Of a stretch of 64,000 bases of DNA, positions 23,891-35,666 are shown in pieces. Where the stretch lies: positions 22,865,701-22,929,700 of the forward strand of contig NC_034010.1 of the NCBI RefSeq assembly GCF_000346465.2, in the 5' to 3' direction. The first letter of the stretch is position 1; each line of letters opens with the position of its first letter. Made by a program: the position numbers and the translations under genes. A model generated the notes under the pieces. That model was not told the DNA's origin. It worked only from the letters and a program-made list of their open reading frames with translations, and did no database searches. Origin of the DNA: Prunus persica (lineage: Eukaryota; Streptophyta; Magnoliopsida; Rosales; Rosaceae).

Positions 23891-24494
23891 TTTTAAGAAG
23901 GTTTCGAAGAAAGTCTTAAGAAAACTAAAGTTTCAGAAAATGAAGGAAGTTAAGTTGAAACGCAGTTGCTCCAATCAAGTTTTGCAAAGGCAATATCTAT
24001 AGGAGGAAATATGGCTACAGTTTTTCAGGATCCCAATATCTTTTCGGATCCCCATATTCTCTTTTTCTTTCCAGATTCCAAAACTTCACGTGGCCTCCAT
24101 TAATGTTTGTCGGCACTTTCGGCGTTTTCAAAGTATTATTTTTCGTCAAAGCTAATCTTGCTTTACGGATTTCACGGAGCTATTTTTTTAAAAGTATCCC
24201 GAGAATCTCGCAATTTTCCTATGGTTAATTTGAAATTCACCGGTTCTACCTATTCATTGTATTTGTGTATAAATGTGTTACTAACGAAATTTTCTTTGCA
24301 GAAGATATCCAGTTTACTCCATACCTAGTGATGCGATATCTACTTATTTTTCTTATCAGTGAGCACTCAATATGCCCGAGAAGCAAGACTATCTCTGATC
24401 ATCCATTCAGGAAGCGAGACTATCCCCGATCACGTTTCCGCCACATCAGGGAACTGTGAAGGCGACCTTATGCTCTAATCTCCGGAAGTTCTTC

Positions 24495-24600
24495 TAGACT
24501 AGGAGAAATAAGAGCTTGTTGTTTGCTCCCACCAGCTTCCTTCCTTGATTGCTGAGCTTGTTGTCTGCTCCCACCAGCTTCCTTCCCTGATTGCTTACCT
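24495..24600. repeat. Short tandem duplication in the retrotransposon interior
   Basis: The block AGCTTGTTGTYTGCTCCCAC plus CAGCTTCCTTCC and TGATTGC occurs twice in a row (unit about 50 bp). Confidence 0.7.
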
Positions 24601-25007
24601 TCTCTTGCAATCAATATCACAATTTTTTTGCATTTTTTCTCTTTTTGTAACTCTCTGTTCATAAGAGATTTTATTTCTTTAGAATGAACATCTGAAGAAA
24701 GAATCCATGAAGTGATCCTAACTCTGAGGGTTATTTGTTTTTGACAGAGAAAAGAGTTGTGATTTTGCTTTTGCAGGATATAACTAGATCATCAAGCGCT
24801 ACATTATATTTACTGGGCCGATACGAGCTTGAATGATACTTGAGAAAAGTTTCTCCCACCTAAGGATGTAAGCAATATATTGTGTTATTTTATGCTTATA
24901 TACTTATTTGATATTTTATCTTGAAAGGTAACCAAATGGGGAGATAAGTCTGTTCCGAAAGAATGGCTTGTATGTATCCATGAATTATTAATGCAAATTT
25001 TACAGAT

Positions 25008-25270
25008 TGCAAGTTGGATACATTGATAATACACTGCACAGATTAAAGTCCCATAAGAACAGAATATGGGTATAGCAGTGATCAATATGATGCACGCCTG
25101 TTGCGTAGCAAATGATGTGGATTGAAGTCCCGAAAGGACAATCCTTTGACATGTCAATATTGATATTGTGCACGCCTAATGCGTAGCAAATTGTATGGGT
25201 CAAAGTCCCAGAAATTAATTGACATGTATGTATTAATCTGTGGCATGCCTGCAGCATGACAGATATATGG
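25008..25270 (+). repeat. Degenerate repeats inside the retrotransposon, array 3
   Basis: About three units of roughly 100 bp sharing GTGCACGCCTRWTGCGTAGC, AAATGATRTGGRTTGAAGTC and CCGAAAGGACAAT-like parts. Noncoding. Confidence 0.65.
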
Positions 25271-26402
25271 GTTCTAAATGTTCCAACTCTCTAAATAGAG
25301 ATTATCCACGCCCTACTGTAAAATAACGCTCCATTGGAGGTTATAATCCACATTCTCACATAATAAAAGCCCCATGAAGTGGCTTGGGTACCCAAAAGCA
25401 AAGAAATGCTTATAATTGATGCATGCACGTGCAAATGAGAATGATGGGATCATGAATTGATGAATGACAATTTTTGGTTTTGGAGTAGCTACTCAAATCA
25501 TCAATGGGCTGTGTTAATTGGAACCACGTTCAATTATTAAATGTCGACAATATCATTGGCCAAAATGGAATGAGGTAATTCCATTATAGATGAGAATGAA
25601 CGTGAAAGAACAAACCCACTGTACGAACCCCAAAAGATGTTAATACTGAAATTTATACTTGGGTGTTCGGAATAAAAAGGGAATATATCTACTTTGTATG
25701 ACACAATGTTTCTGGTAGAAACAAGGAATGTTAGGTTTTCTCCATATTTACAGATTCTATTGTGCCTCCTTATTGCACATTTACGGAGACAAACATGTTA
25801 TCTTTAAGGGTTATTAAATGCACGGAGCATATCGCCAGAAGCGATTCCCTAAAGATGTATAAATAGCTGGGTAAAAGCTATATAATGTGTCATAAAGTTT
25901 AATCCCTTTAAACAAAATCCTTGAAAGGATTGAAATTGCATGAAGCAAGTCCCTGAAGGACATGTGCCTGAAGCACAAAATCTGTACTCAATACTAATGT
26001 GCATAAATTGCCTCAGTGAGTACATTGATTATAATATGTTTGCAACACATTCAAGCTTCTGAAGAGTTTAAGAAATATTTGTCTCGACTCAAAGATCGAG
26101 CATTATGCCAACGAGATTCTTGCTTATACTAAGAAAGTATTGAAGCATTTTTATGAGGATTATCCGTTGGACACTTTAAGGATTTTCCGGAAGTATATTG
26201 GAACGTACATCGTATTTTCCAGATAGAGCTCAACTCCATCACCATCATTTTGGGATGATGTGAGGCATATTTGATGCAATCTCAGCATAACACCATATAC
26301 GAGCATATTTTTGAGTGAACTTACAAATAGCCCAAGTGTTATTGGATATGCGGACTCTGGAAATCTCTATGGTCGTTTACTGGAAAAAGCTAGTCATGAA
26401 GT

Positions 26403-26850
26403 TTTCAGGGGGAGATATTCATCAGGGGGAGCATGGTATTAATAAAGACCTTCACACACTGTACTCTTTTTCCTTCATCCAGGTTTTTATCCCACTGGGT
26501 TTTTCCTGGTAAGGTTTTAACGAGGCAGTGTCGCTCAAGATTGACTCACAGAAGCAGTGTCAACTACGATATTCAGAAAGGTGATCAGCAGTATGACTTA
26601 AAGATATTTTGCCAAGCATCAGGGGGAGCGTGCTATCAATAAAGACCTTCAAACACTGTACTCTTTTTCCTTCGTCCAGGTTTTTATCCCACTGGGTTTT
26701 TCCTGGCAAGGTTTTAACGAGGCAGTGTCGCACGTGCGTCAATATACATAGAATTTTATGTTACACATGATTATGTACTCTTTTTCCTTTGACCAGTTTT
26801 TGTCCCATTGGGTTTTTACTGGCAAGGTTTTTTTTAACGAGGCATATTCC
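26403..26850 (+). repeat. Triplicated 3' end motif upstream of the 3' LTR
   Basis: Three copies (about 26425-26534, 26630-26735 and 26773-26845) of a block with CTGTACTCTTTTTCCTTC, CAGGTTTTTATCCCACTGGG and GGTTTTAACGAGGCAGTGTC. The first two are preceded by purine tracts (ATCAGGGGGAGC at about 26429 and 26620) like the true polypurine tract at 26867-26877. This block is typical of the sequence just before the 3' LTR in many plant Copia elements. Confidence 0.75.
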
Positions 26851-26877
26851 ATATCATTTGTGGTCTCCAAGGGGGAG

Positions 26878-27044
26878 TGTTGTAAATAATAAGGTGGAGC
26901 CCACCTCCAATTGGAAGAGGCTTTGCCTACAAAAGGGTTCACACCCTTCCTTTGTAAATATACGATGAGAAGAGAAAACATTCCCTACTTTCCATATCTC
27001 AATTTCCTAATTCTCTCTCTTCAATTTCCTCCAGTTTTAGAACA
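26878..27044 (+). repeat. 3' LTR, 167 bp
   Basis: TGTTGTAAATAATAAGG...TTTTAGAACA, preceded by CCAAGGGGGAG and followed by the target duplication AGTTC. One substitution relative to the 5' LTR. Confidence 0.95.
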
Positions 27045-27580
27045 AGTTCAAGTAATCCAATCCAATTGTTTGTATTAAAAGTGGAGAGTATTTTTGCCCA
27101 CCACTTTAATTCAATGTGTGTTACATCACCACCTTTATCAATACTTAACACGTATCAATTAGTATTATTTTTTTCGGTTTTATAAATTGAGCAATGATAC
27201 TGAATTTTATATTTTTGAATTTATTTTCGGCAACTTTACTTTATATATAAGCAAATTTTAATATATATATATATATAACTTAAAGAATTCGATATTAGCA
27301 AATTTGGTGTGTATGATTGCAGGTGTGGACTCAATAAAAAGGTGTGTTGTAGGAAAAAAAAAAAACCAAATAGAATAATAAAAGAAAGATAAAAGGTGGA
27401 TTTTAGTTGACCATACAATAGGAAAGTAGAGAGTAATAATTTTCTTTATTACTGACATGGAGTAATATACACAAAGATTTACATTCCCGATTTACTACAT
27501 ATACTTATCTCAATCACATCCGATCATGTCATACCATATATTTAGTATTATTCTTTTAAGGTTACCCTAAACTTCATCCC

Positions 27581-27592
27581 ATATATATATAG
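27581..27592 (+). promoter_or_regulatory. TATA box of the CDR1-like protease
   Basis: ATATATATATAG lies about 105 bp upstream of the ATG at 27693, followed by a C/A-rich leader, as in many plant intronless genes. Confidence 0.6.
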
Positions 27593-27692
27593 GTCACCCC
27601 AAAACCCCAAATCGTAAACCTTTGATCCCTTCCCACCACCCTATAAACTTTCAACCTCTCAAGTTTTAGACCTCCAAACAAAGAAGCAAACC

Positions 27693-29012
27693 ATGGCATC
27701 ATCAACACTCGTATTCTCCCTCAGTGCCCTAATTTTAATCATCACCACCATCCCTCTCTCCTTGTCTTCTCCTGAACAAGGCTTCGCTGCACGTCTCATC
27801 CACCGCGACTCCCCTGAATCCCCGCTCTACAACCCCGCGGCCACACGTGCTCATCTTGCGCAATCAGCTCGCCGCAGAATCATAGCCCGACAAAACTACT
27901 TCAACCGCCTTATGTCGTCCGGTAACAAATGGGGCAGCAGCCTCATCAGTGCAACCCTTGACCAGGGCCACGGAGACTTCATCATGCAGTACAAAATTGG
28001 CACCCCGAGAGTGGACACCTTTGGCATCTTCGACACGGGCAGCTCCTTGATCTGGATGCAGTGCGAGCCCTGCCAGAAATGTTACATGCAAACCATACCA
28101 ATATACGATCCTGCAAAGTCTGAAAGCTACCAAAAGGTCAAGTGCGGCTCTGTCGAATGCAGCACAACGGCATACACCTCATGCACTGAAGATGGTGAGT
28201 GCAAGTACAGGATAGAGTATCAAGACGGATCATTAACAGAAGGAGATATCGCCACAGAAACCCTAATGCTTGAAGACGACGGGTTAAGCGGCAACGTCAA
28301 CTTATCGAACATGGTAATTGGATGCGGCCACTACAATCTAGACCCCGTGGAAGACTATAGCCCAGGAGTTGTAGGTCTCAGCAGAGAACCTTCTTCCCTG
28401 GTCGGGCAGATTGGGTTTCGCCACGTGTCGTATTGCATCCCATCGGAGGACAAAGGCAACAGGAGCTCTGTGAAAATCGGCCTCCCGGCGGTGATCACTG
28501 AGGAGAACACTCAAACACCTATGCTGAGCGGCAAAGGTGGCTTGTACTATCTGAGTCTAGAAGGCATCAGCGTCGATGGCGCCAGGCTCAACATTCCGAG
28601 GTCGGTTTTTGACATGACGCCGGAGGGAGACGGCGGCGTGATCATGGATTCCGGCACGTCTTTTACTTTGATTGCACCGGAGGGTTTTGGTGCAGTGAAG
28701 CAAGCGGTGCTGGATGCTTTGTGGGAATTCAAGCCGGTAGAAGATTCGGATAAGCTCTATCCGTTTTGCTACGATGATGGTAGGTTTAAACTAGAGACGA
28801 CGCCGGAAATCATGTTCCATTTCACGAGGCTGGATTTTCCTCTGGCCGCGGGAAACACTTGGATCAGGAATTCTCAGGGACACTTCTGCTTGGCCATAAG
28901 GGAGAGTGTTGGAAATTTTAATATCTTTGGGTTGTACCAGCACAGGAACGCTAATGTTGGGTTTGACTTCAACAACAACATTGTGTCCTTGAAGTATACT
29001 GACTGCCAATAA
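27693..29012 (+). CDS. Secreted nepenthesin-type aspartic protease, CDR1-like
   Basis: Single exon, 439 aa. A hydrophobic signal peptide (about 1-25, ending near LSLSS) is followed by a propeptide with FAARLIHRDSPESPLY, the CDR1-subfamily opening. Catalytic aspartates sit in FDTGSSLIW (about 113-121) and MDSGTSFTL (about 318-326). The cysteine-rich nepenthesin insert has CEPCQKCY. The end, GFDFNNNIVSLKYTDC, is usual for A1B proteases. Such proteins are apoplastic; Arabidopsis CDR1 acts in defence signalling, but family members differ, so no specific role is inferred. No intron, frameshift or missing catalytic residue. It starts about 640 bp beyond the retrotransposon. It is only distantly similar to the protease at 42273-43712 and is not its recent duplicate. 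Confidence 0.93.
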   Translation: MASSTLVFSLSALILIITTIPLSLSSPEQGFAARLIHRDSPESPLYNPAATRAHLAQSARRRIIARQNYFNRLMSSGNKWGSSLISATLDQGHGDFIMQYKIGTPRVDTFGIFDTGSSLIWMQCEPCQKCYMQTIPIYDPAKSESYQKVKCGSVECSTTAYTSCTEDGECKYRIEYQDGSLTEGDIATETLMLEDDGLSGNVNLSNMVIGCGHYNLDPVEDYSPGVVGLSREPSSLVGQIGFRHVSYCIPSEDKGNRSSVKIGLPAVITEENTQTPMLSGKGGLYYLSLEGISVDGARLNIPRSVFDMTPEGDGGVIMDSGTSFTLIAPEGFGAVKQAVLDALWEFKPVEDSDKLYPFCYDDGRFKLETTPEIMFHFTRLDFPLAAGNTWIRNSQGHFCLAIRESVGNFNIFGLYQHRNANVGFDFNNNIVSLKYTDCQ

Positions 29013-31853
29013 AATCAATAGTACAGTCTAGTTTTAGGAACTCTCTTTTTTTTAATTTTTTATTTTGATTATACAAGCGAGATATATTGGGGGAGGGGGG
29101 AAATCGAACCTAGATATCTTTGGGTTTGCATAGTTTTGATGTTGTGCCTTCTTCTCTTGAGCATATTTATGATGATAGCTTAAGTCGGGCTTTGCCTCGA
29201 AGTGTTTTTTTGTTAGTTTTTCTTTGCTTATGGGGCTCGCCATGTAACCAAAAATTAAATAGTAAATTTGGCTTACATCCTTTAAATTCAACTTACTTTA
29301 CCTGCAACTCTTCACTTTTTGTTCCTATAAATAATACCCAATTTTAATAAGTAAAAACCCATGACTAGAATCCAACTCATTAAGTTACCTTATTAAGCTC
29401 AATTTCTGATTTATTATAATTTTTTGATTGCCAAAATACCCCTATTTATATTTCAACGTGTAATAGGGTGTTGTTTTAATTTTTGGTTCCTTAATTTATT
29501 GTGGTGATTCCCTCTAAAAATTTTGTCTGCAATTAATTATCCAATTAATTATTAAAATTCATCAATACTTGTTGACTGAAAAAGGCAATTTTCCTTATTG
29601 CTTTTTGAAATTTTGTTCCATCTTTCCCCAATAATAATCTACCTATTTTAGAACTTGGATTTATTTATTGTACCTAGTTTTTTGGTGGATAATAATCTAC
29701 CTTTTTTTATTATTTTATAAATTATTGTGTATATATATTTTCTATAAATTATTGTATACCTATTTTTCTGTAAAAATCTACCTATTATTTTTTTATAAAT
29801 TATTGTGTACCTATTTTTCTGTAAAAATCTACCTATTATTTTTAATAAATTATTGTGTACCTATTTTTCTGTAAAAATCTACCTATTATTTTTAATAAAT
29901 TATTGTGTATTTATATTTTCTATAAATTATTCTGTAAAAAAATTTAGTAGAAAATATACCTATATTTTATTTAAATAATATACCTATATATTTTTCATAG
30001 TACATTATTGGATATGTAATTTAAAGTTTTTTTTTTTTTTTTTTTGGGGTTTGCAATTTTAGGGGCTATATGTTAAGGGAATGGCAACTAAAAGAAATGG
30101 GGTGATTGATATGCTATTAATAGGAAGTATTAATTACAACTATGGCAATTAATGAAATGCTTGAAATAAATTAAAAATAGAATATAAAGTCTGGTAGCAA
30201 CAATGTAAAAACATAGGAATACTATGACCTCTTACGTCCTACTGGTCATTTAAATTTGAAATTGGGTTTTACACATAAATTTATGAAGTGATGGGTATAT
30301 GTCTAGAAAATAGAAAATGTGAGGACCTATATTGGACAAGCCCATCTTTTCAGGATACCAATAACTGCGACTAAGCTTAAAATTTTGGTTCAATTAGGTT
30401 AATGTTGGAGGGACGAACAAATAGTTAGACCTCATCTATAGTTTTATTATATGATATGAAGAATGAACAATCACAACCAAAGATCAGAAGCTCATTCCCT
30501 ACCATCGGTATCTGGAAGATATCAGCATTTTCCAATTTCAGTCTCGATTAGTTTACAAGATTGAATGGCCAATTCTCCTCTGGACCCTCGATTTTTTTAT
30601 GGTCTCTTTTGGGGACTGAAGAACCTTTTGTGGTTGGTAGGTGATGAGTTTTAAGTTTTCACAGAAAAAAGAATCATACTGAAACCTTACAACAGACAAT
30701 ACATATATATTTCAGGGTCTTGCTTTGCAGCCATCAACGCAGCACAAGTTTGGCACAAGTCCTTTGCCAACCTGGTCTGAGCCGCTACTGCACAGTACCA
30801 TCATCTTCTGATGATCATGTGGATCAAAGAGAAGATACTAATGATGGATCCAATCAAACAGTTGTTTGAGCTACGAGATCATTGGCAACCACCACATGTT
30901 ACAGCAGTGCAAGCATTCATCATCAACGGCCATGATGGAGATTGAGTGGCCGTTTGTCTCTGATCCGGTTGAGGGCTGGAGACTTGAAGATTTCATATCT
31001 TATCTTCACTCGTCTCCAACTCATAGCAAACAAAGATGGAGCATGCTTTTCTATTATTTTCATTATTTAGGTTTCATTTGATTCAAAATTGAGCTTTGTA
31101 TTACAAATAAAAGTCAAGCAATGCCAGAGACAAGGAGTAATTTCCTGCTGAGTAATGTACATTCTGGAATAAAAGTTTACTGTTTTTATATGTATTTGAC
31201 AATGATAAATATTTGAAGAATTTACCAATTAAAGAAACAGATACCCCAGGATCTACCCGTCTCACCCCACTGCTTTATCACTCAATTTAAACCACAAATG
31301 ATACGTGGTACTTCACAAACTTTAGCCCCTGCAAATGTGTAAAAACACTTATCAAGGTTGAGGGGACAAAGGCTTAGCTTAAAATTTAGCCCCTGAAGAC
31401 AAAGGCTTAGTTTAAAATTTAGGAACTAAAGAGAACCGCCTGCCAAGATTCGTATCCGTATAATTTTCCCTTAGTTTTTCCTTTACAAGATTGAGCATAG
31501 GACCTACTTCTCTGTCTCAGCCACTGCTTTATAACTCAAGTTAAACCGCAATGGCATGAAGCCTTGCTTTTATGTTATGTCACTGAGCAGGGTTTTTGTT
31601 AGAAATTATAGGCAACCACTCTGTTGGTTAATCTTATGCTAATCGTAGATTGTAACTAAAACCCCATCAATGACAGAAGTTTCGTATTTCAGCTAAGAGT
31701 ATATCTGGAAGCATAAGAGACCATGTATAGAAACTAAAGCTTCCAGCATTGAAACATTTTAAATCAATGAAAGAATCCTTTAACATCTGCATTCACTAAT
31801 AACATTAAGATAATGTTTAGCACACAGATGAGATAAAAAGATATCCAACCAGG
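29013..31853. other. AT-rich intergenic region
   Basis: No supported gene. It contains an AT-rich tandem repeat (next entry). The sequence near 29078-29115 (ACAAGCGAGATATATTGG, then a G-rich run) resembles the tail part of the SINE-like element at 49657-49786. The short ORF at 30866-31081 has no recognisable similarity. The part nearest 31853 is probably the SINAT 3' UTR. Confidence 0.5.
29735..29935. repeat. AT-rich tandem repeat, unit about 51 bp
   Basis: About four head-to-tail copies of TAAATTATTGTGTACCTATT plus TTTCTGTAAAAATCTACCTA; the central copies differ at one or two bases, the outer ones more. Confidence 0.85.
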
Positions 31854-34500
31854 CTAACTACATAGAGGTATGCAGGTACCACCTTCTGGGTTCTGCTGTT
31901 CCTTCCATATCCGTCCTGTGACTCGCAGCTTCAGCTCTTTCCTATCCCCTCCAGAGAAGAAAAGTGCCATGTTGCGCTGTATTATGAGGCCATCATGGCT
32001 GTCTCTAACCTTCTTGTGGCTATCCCTTATGCTTCTTGGATTGCCCTCCCAAATGAGCTTTCGGCCATTTCCTCCAACCTCCAGGCTGTAGGTGTAGTTC
32101 CGAGCTTCTGTTTCATCACCCATGAACCGGAGAAATGCCATGTAAACAGGACCCATACCAAGCTGGAATGCTTCAAAATGGAGACAAAAGTATTGACCAA
32201 AACAGTGGAAGACCTATCAAGGTTGAAAAATAAGACAATTACTTTGCTATCATAAAGATCAAAGCATAAATCTTGAATCTGCAACAGTCATAATTCATTT
32301 AGTCTCAAATATTGATATCAACGGTCCCATGATTGCCATAGTCCCATCTTAAAGGGAAAGTTGAACCAATAAGCCAAAGTGAGAATATTTTCAACAGTTC
32401 ATAATGCAATTCCTGCGGTAACTTGACACTAATGCCCTCATATTGAGAACTCAGGGTTTCTTGATTTATGCAACCTCTACCTAATAATGGATCCAATTCT
32501 TGTCAAGACCGAGACAGCTCAAGTCAAAATCTAGTGTAAACCAACTAAGCATTAATAAGGTTTCTATTCATCAAATTCTACCTTGTCAACTTTTCATTTA
32601 CAGTCGCAAGTTTTAACAGCCAATGAAATACATATATACTTACAGTTAACATCCACGTGGCATTTTCTACTTCACGAGGATTAGACTTGACATAACGATG
32701 GTTAAAAGTGCATCCGGAATGCATGTCCACTTTGTGATCATCCCGTAGATGAGTAACAAGGAATGGAATATCCCCAACAGCAGAGCAATCGGATCCAGCA
32801 TATGGACAGTTGTATGGCCTGAAGTTGCAGACAGCCTCGTGTTTAAGTTTACTGTAATAGGGGAAGATCTCTGGGCACCCAAGAGAGCAGTACTTGCAAG
32901 GCAGTTCAAGAGATTCAGCAACCTTTTCCAGTGCTAGGCACCTTATGTCACCAAGCTCTTGTCTACAAGTTGGGCACCGGTTATGGACCCTTGTTTTACA
33001 GGTGGAGCAAAGGGTATGCCCATTGTGACACTGCAGAAACAAAACTTTTAGATTTATAAACCATAATGGTCTACCAATCAAAAATGAATTTTACAAGCAG
33101 CTACATATTAGAACATTGCCCATGCTTAGCCATTCCAAATAAATCTAAGGGTAGTGATTCATTGAGCATCCCTTGATTTCAATAAGCACAATATCCAATA
33201 TATAAGGTAACTACTCATTCAAACTAAAGGAAGACGCATCTGGAACTCAGGAAACTCACATCTTCAAACACATGTCACAACACTTAAAACGAAACACATA
33301 TGATGGTTTACACCTTCAAAAAAATGTCATGTGAACTATACAGCCGTGAGAGATGTGACAGCACATGGAGAGAGAGAGTACATAGGTCTCTACTCCATAT
33401 GAATTAAGAGCACTCCACAAATTCAAACAAACTGCTGATAACTTTCATCGGGAACAGCACTAAAAGGAATTTTGAATAAATAATATGAACTCGGAGCACC
33501 CAAATTTCAAACCAAATATTCTGGAAATAAAGCATCTTAAAGACCTCTAACCATTCTTGGCCACCTGGTAATACTCTTCACTTCACAAACCAGGTGGTAA
33601 ACATGTTCTGAACAACATATTCACCAACCCCAGGTATTCCCTTGGCTACCTGGTAATACTCAATCTCTTCATCTAAATTACCAAAGCTCCTAATTGTTAG
33701 TATTCCCTTTCCAAACCAAGTGATACATATCCTCAACTATATGATCACCAAGCCCAGGTATCCCAACACATAGACACGATCTTTCAATGAAATTTGTTGA
33801 CTTTTGTACTCTATGCTTCCCGTTACTATGAACTCCAGAAACACACTTCAATTGAACTAAATATTCAAAACCTTTGATGCTGATCACTTTATCACAAAAC
33901 AAAGTAAAACCAAACTAGAGCATTGTTGTAAATTGTTGTTTGGCAAAACAAATTATAGGATTCCAATTACAAGGGTCAACTCTGCTTTATAACAAATAGC
34001 AGAAACTAATAGTATCTTCTACCCTCTATTCCCTCAATCTCCAATCCAAAGAACTTACAAACCTAAACCCCAGAAACAAAATCTCCCCATAGAATTAAAT
34101 CCCACAAACAAATAATCAATTTAATACAGCCTTCCAGCCTTAACCCCAAACCAAGCGAGTTCAACTGCACCACAAAAATTCAAAATCTTCAAAAACCAGC
34201 CACTCACAAATAAAAATAGACCTGCTCACTGCAAGAAAATTGAACAAACCAAGAGAGGCAAAAGCAGAAAATAACCCATTGAGCAAAATGCAAATAAAGG
34301 CGAACCTGATGGATTGGAGGGTACATTGAATTGGTGCAAACAGGGCATTCAAGAAGTTCATGGACACTGGTGGTGCCGGGAATGTTAATGCTATTGTTGT
34401 GAGGTTTTGGAACTGAAACAAAGTGGTGAGGACGGCCATGGATCTCATCCTCGTCCATCATATCCAAAGATGTCACACTTTCAATGCCATCTGATTCCAT
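31854..34500 (-). CDS. SINAT3: RING-type E3 ubiquitin ligase of the SINA family, SINAT3-like
   Basis: Three exons on the minus strand, 34500-34306, 33030-32644 and 32213-31854, encode 313 aa. The C3HC4 RING (about 53-89) is CPVCTNSMYPPIHQ, then CHNGHTLCSTC and NRCPTC, split by intron 1. The SINA zinc-finger pair follows (CKYCSLGCPEIFPYYSKLKH, YNCPYAGSDC, HLRDDHKVDMHSGCTFNHRY), then the TRAF-like substrate-binding domain with FHCFGQYFCLHFEAFQLG and YMAFLRFMGDE. SINA ligases act as dimers with E2 enzymes; plant SINATs influence autophagy, light and hormone signalling through target degradation. Length and exon plan fit the family. Position between EMB1703 and UVSSA matches At3g61790. Intron 1 (34305-33031) is 1.3 kb and holds no other gene. 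Confidence 0.95.
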
Positions 34501-35106
34501 TCATGCAGGGGAAACCAAAACCCCCAAAAAGAATTTGGAAGGCAAAGAAGAAATCAAAATTTGGGCAATGTATATGATATGATTGCTACTGTACAAAGCG
34601 GAAGATGACGAAAGAAGAGAAAGAAAACATCAAATCTTTCGATTCTTGACAGATGGGTATGATCCGTCTATACGCAATTCTACAAAATTGAACAAGGGAT
34701 TGGTAGGAAAACGGGAAATTTTCGATTGCAATGTGTACAATAAGAAACAAAAAAATATTTTTCCTCAAAAGGGGTGCTTTTTCTTCGTTGGTTTTACAGA
34801 TAGAGAGAGAAAGAGATGGGTCACCGTCCAGATAATATCAGCCGTCTGATTAACATCATACGGGTTTCATGTTCTGAAGAAAATATTCAGTTAAGGGTTT
34901 TTCCATGGCAATTTGATTGGTTAATAGGAGAGTGGGGAATGTCGGTTAATTAGGCTTCTTTTTTTTTTTTTTAAACTTTTTTATTTTGGTTATTAGCTGT
35001 TGTTTTGTTACTGTGTAATTATTGGGCTTTGTTTTAACCAATTTTCTTTGTGAGTTGGGGGAGAAAGAATGAGATGCCTCTCTGCTCACATTATTGTTTT
35101 TTTTAA

Positions 35107-35272
35107 TTTTTATAAGGAAAATGCTAGGGAGACCAACTTTAGATACCAACTTGTGTACCAACTCTCTAATAGAGTGTGGGACCCATTGTATTGGTGGGCT
35201 CCACCTCTATTAGAGAGTTGGTACACAAGTTGGTATCTAAAGTTGGTCTCCCTAGCATGACCCTTTTTATAA
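35107..35272. mobile_element. Mutator-like MITE, 148 bp, with near-perfect long inverted repeats and 9-bp target duplication
   Basis: The arms at 35121-35174 and 35205-35258 are perfect reverse complements over 54 bp (left arm starts ATGCTAGGGAGACCAAC); only a 30-bp spacer separates them. The element probably spans 35116-35263, with the terminal GG and a few mismatched bases. The 9-bp flanks TTTTTATAA (35107-35115 and 35264-35272) are identical, the size made by Mutator-type transposases. An RNA from it would fold into one long hairpin. Perfect arms and flanks indicate a recent insertion. Confidence 0.9.
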
Positions 35273-35399
35273 TAACCAATTATGATTAGGGGTGCTTACC
35301 ATTTGTCATAAGGTGGGTCCTCATTTTATTTTTTTCCCAAATGTGGGTCCTATTTTATCCTTACAAAACCTGCATACTTGCCAAAGGCATTTTTAATAT

Positions 35400-35666
35400 T
35401 AACCTCTATGCAGACGCGAAATTTTTTTAAATTTTCAAATTTATTTTAGAATTAAAAAAGATAATGGGTAGTTGTGTTCTATAAAAATTAGATTTATTAT
35501 CTGATTTTTCTTTTAATTTTAATTTTTTAATATGAAAATGTGTGAATTTACCATATTATTTTCATTTAATTAATAATTTCAGTTCTTAATGTTTGCATTA
35601 ACCAAAAATATTTTCTGGTATTTTGAATGTTTTGCCATTCTCTGACTTTTGCTTTATATATATAGA
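35400..35666 (-). mobile_element. Diverged Helitron copy, inverted relative to 3206-3493
   Basis: Read on the minus strand from 35666 it begins TCTATATATATAAAGCAAAA after an A, like the element at 3206, and stays similar for about 230 bp (CAGAGAATGG, AACATTCAAAATACCAGAAA, TTCACA, the A-rich middle, CTACC-TTATCTTTT). The similarity fades near 35430, and no hairpin plus CTRR end is seen, so the 3' end is lost or belongs to another subfamily. Confidence 0.68.

Larger units (their letters stand above)
20182..27049 (+). mobile_element. Non-autonomous LTR retrotransposon, complete, with gene capture
   Basis: Boundaries: LTRs at 20187-20353 and 26878-27044, both TG...CA, flanked by the perfect 5-bp duplication AGTTC (20182-20186 and 27045-27049). 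A purine tract (CCAAGGGGGAG) abuts the 3' LTR and a putative primer-binding region (CGTTATCAGCACGA) follows the 5' LTR. The 6.5-kb interior has no gag-pol frame. It holds a broken CYP74 fragment, several arrays of degenerate repeats, an antisense intact ORF, and a Copia-like relic near 26320-26430 (TNSPSVIGYADSG, resembling the start of the Copia RNase H block). It must depend on a helper for movement. Copia affiliation is likely but rests on weak relics. Confidence 0.93.

Noticed and set aside
24468..24662. 64-codon minus-strand ORF with repeated GKEAGGS
   Set aside because: It translates a small tandem duplication inside the retrotransposon; no independent support for coding.
30866..31081. 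71-codon ORF in the spacer before SINAT3
   Set aside because: No recognised similarity, splice partners or codon pattern; probably chance.
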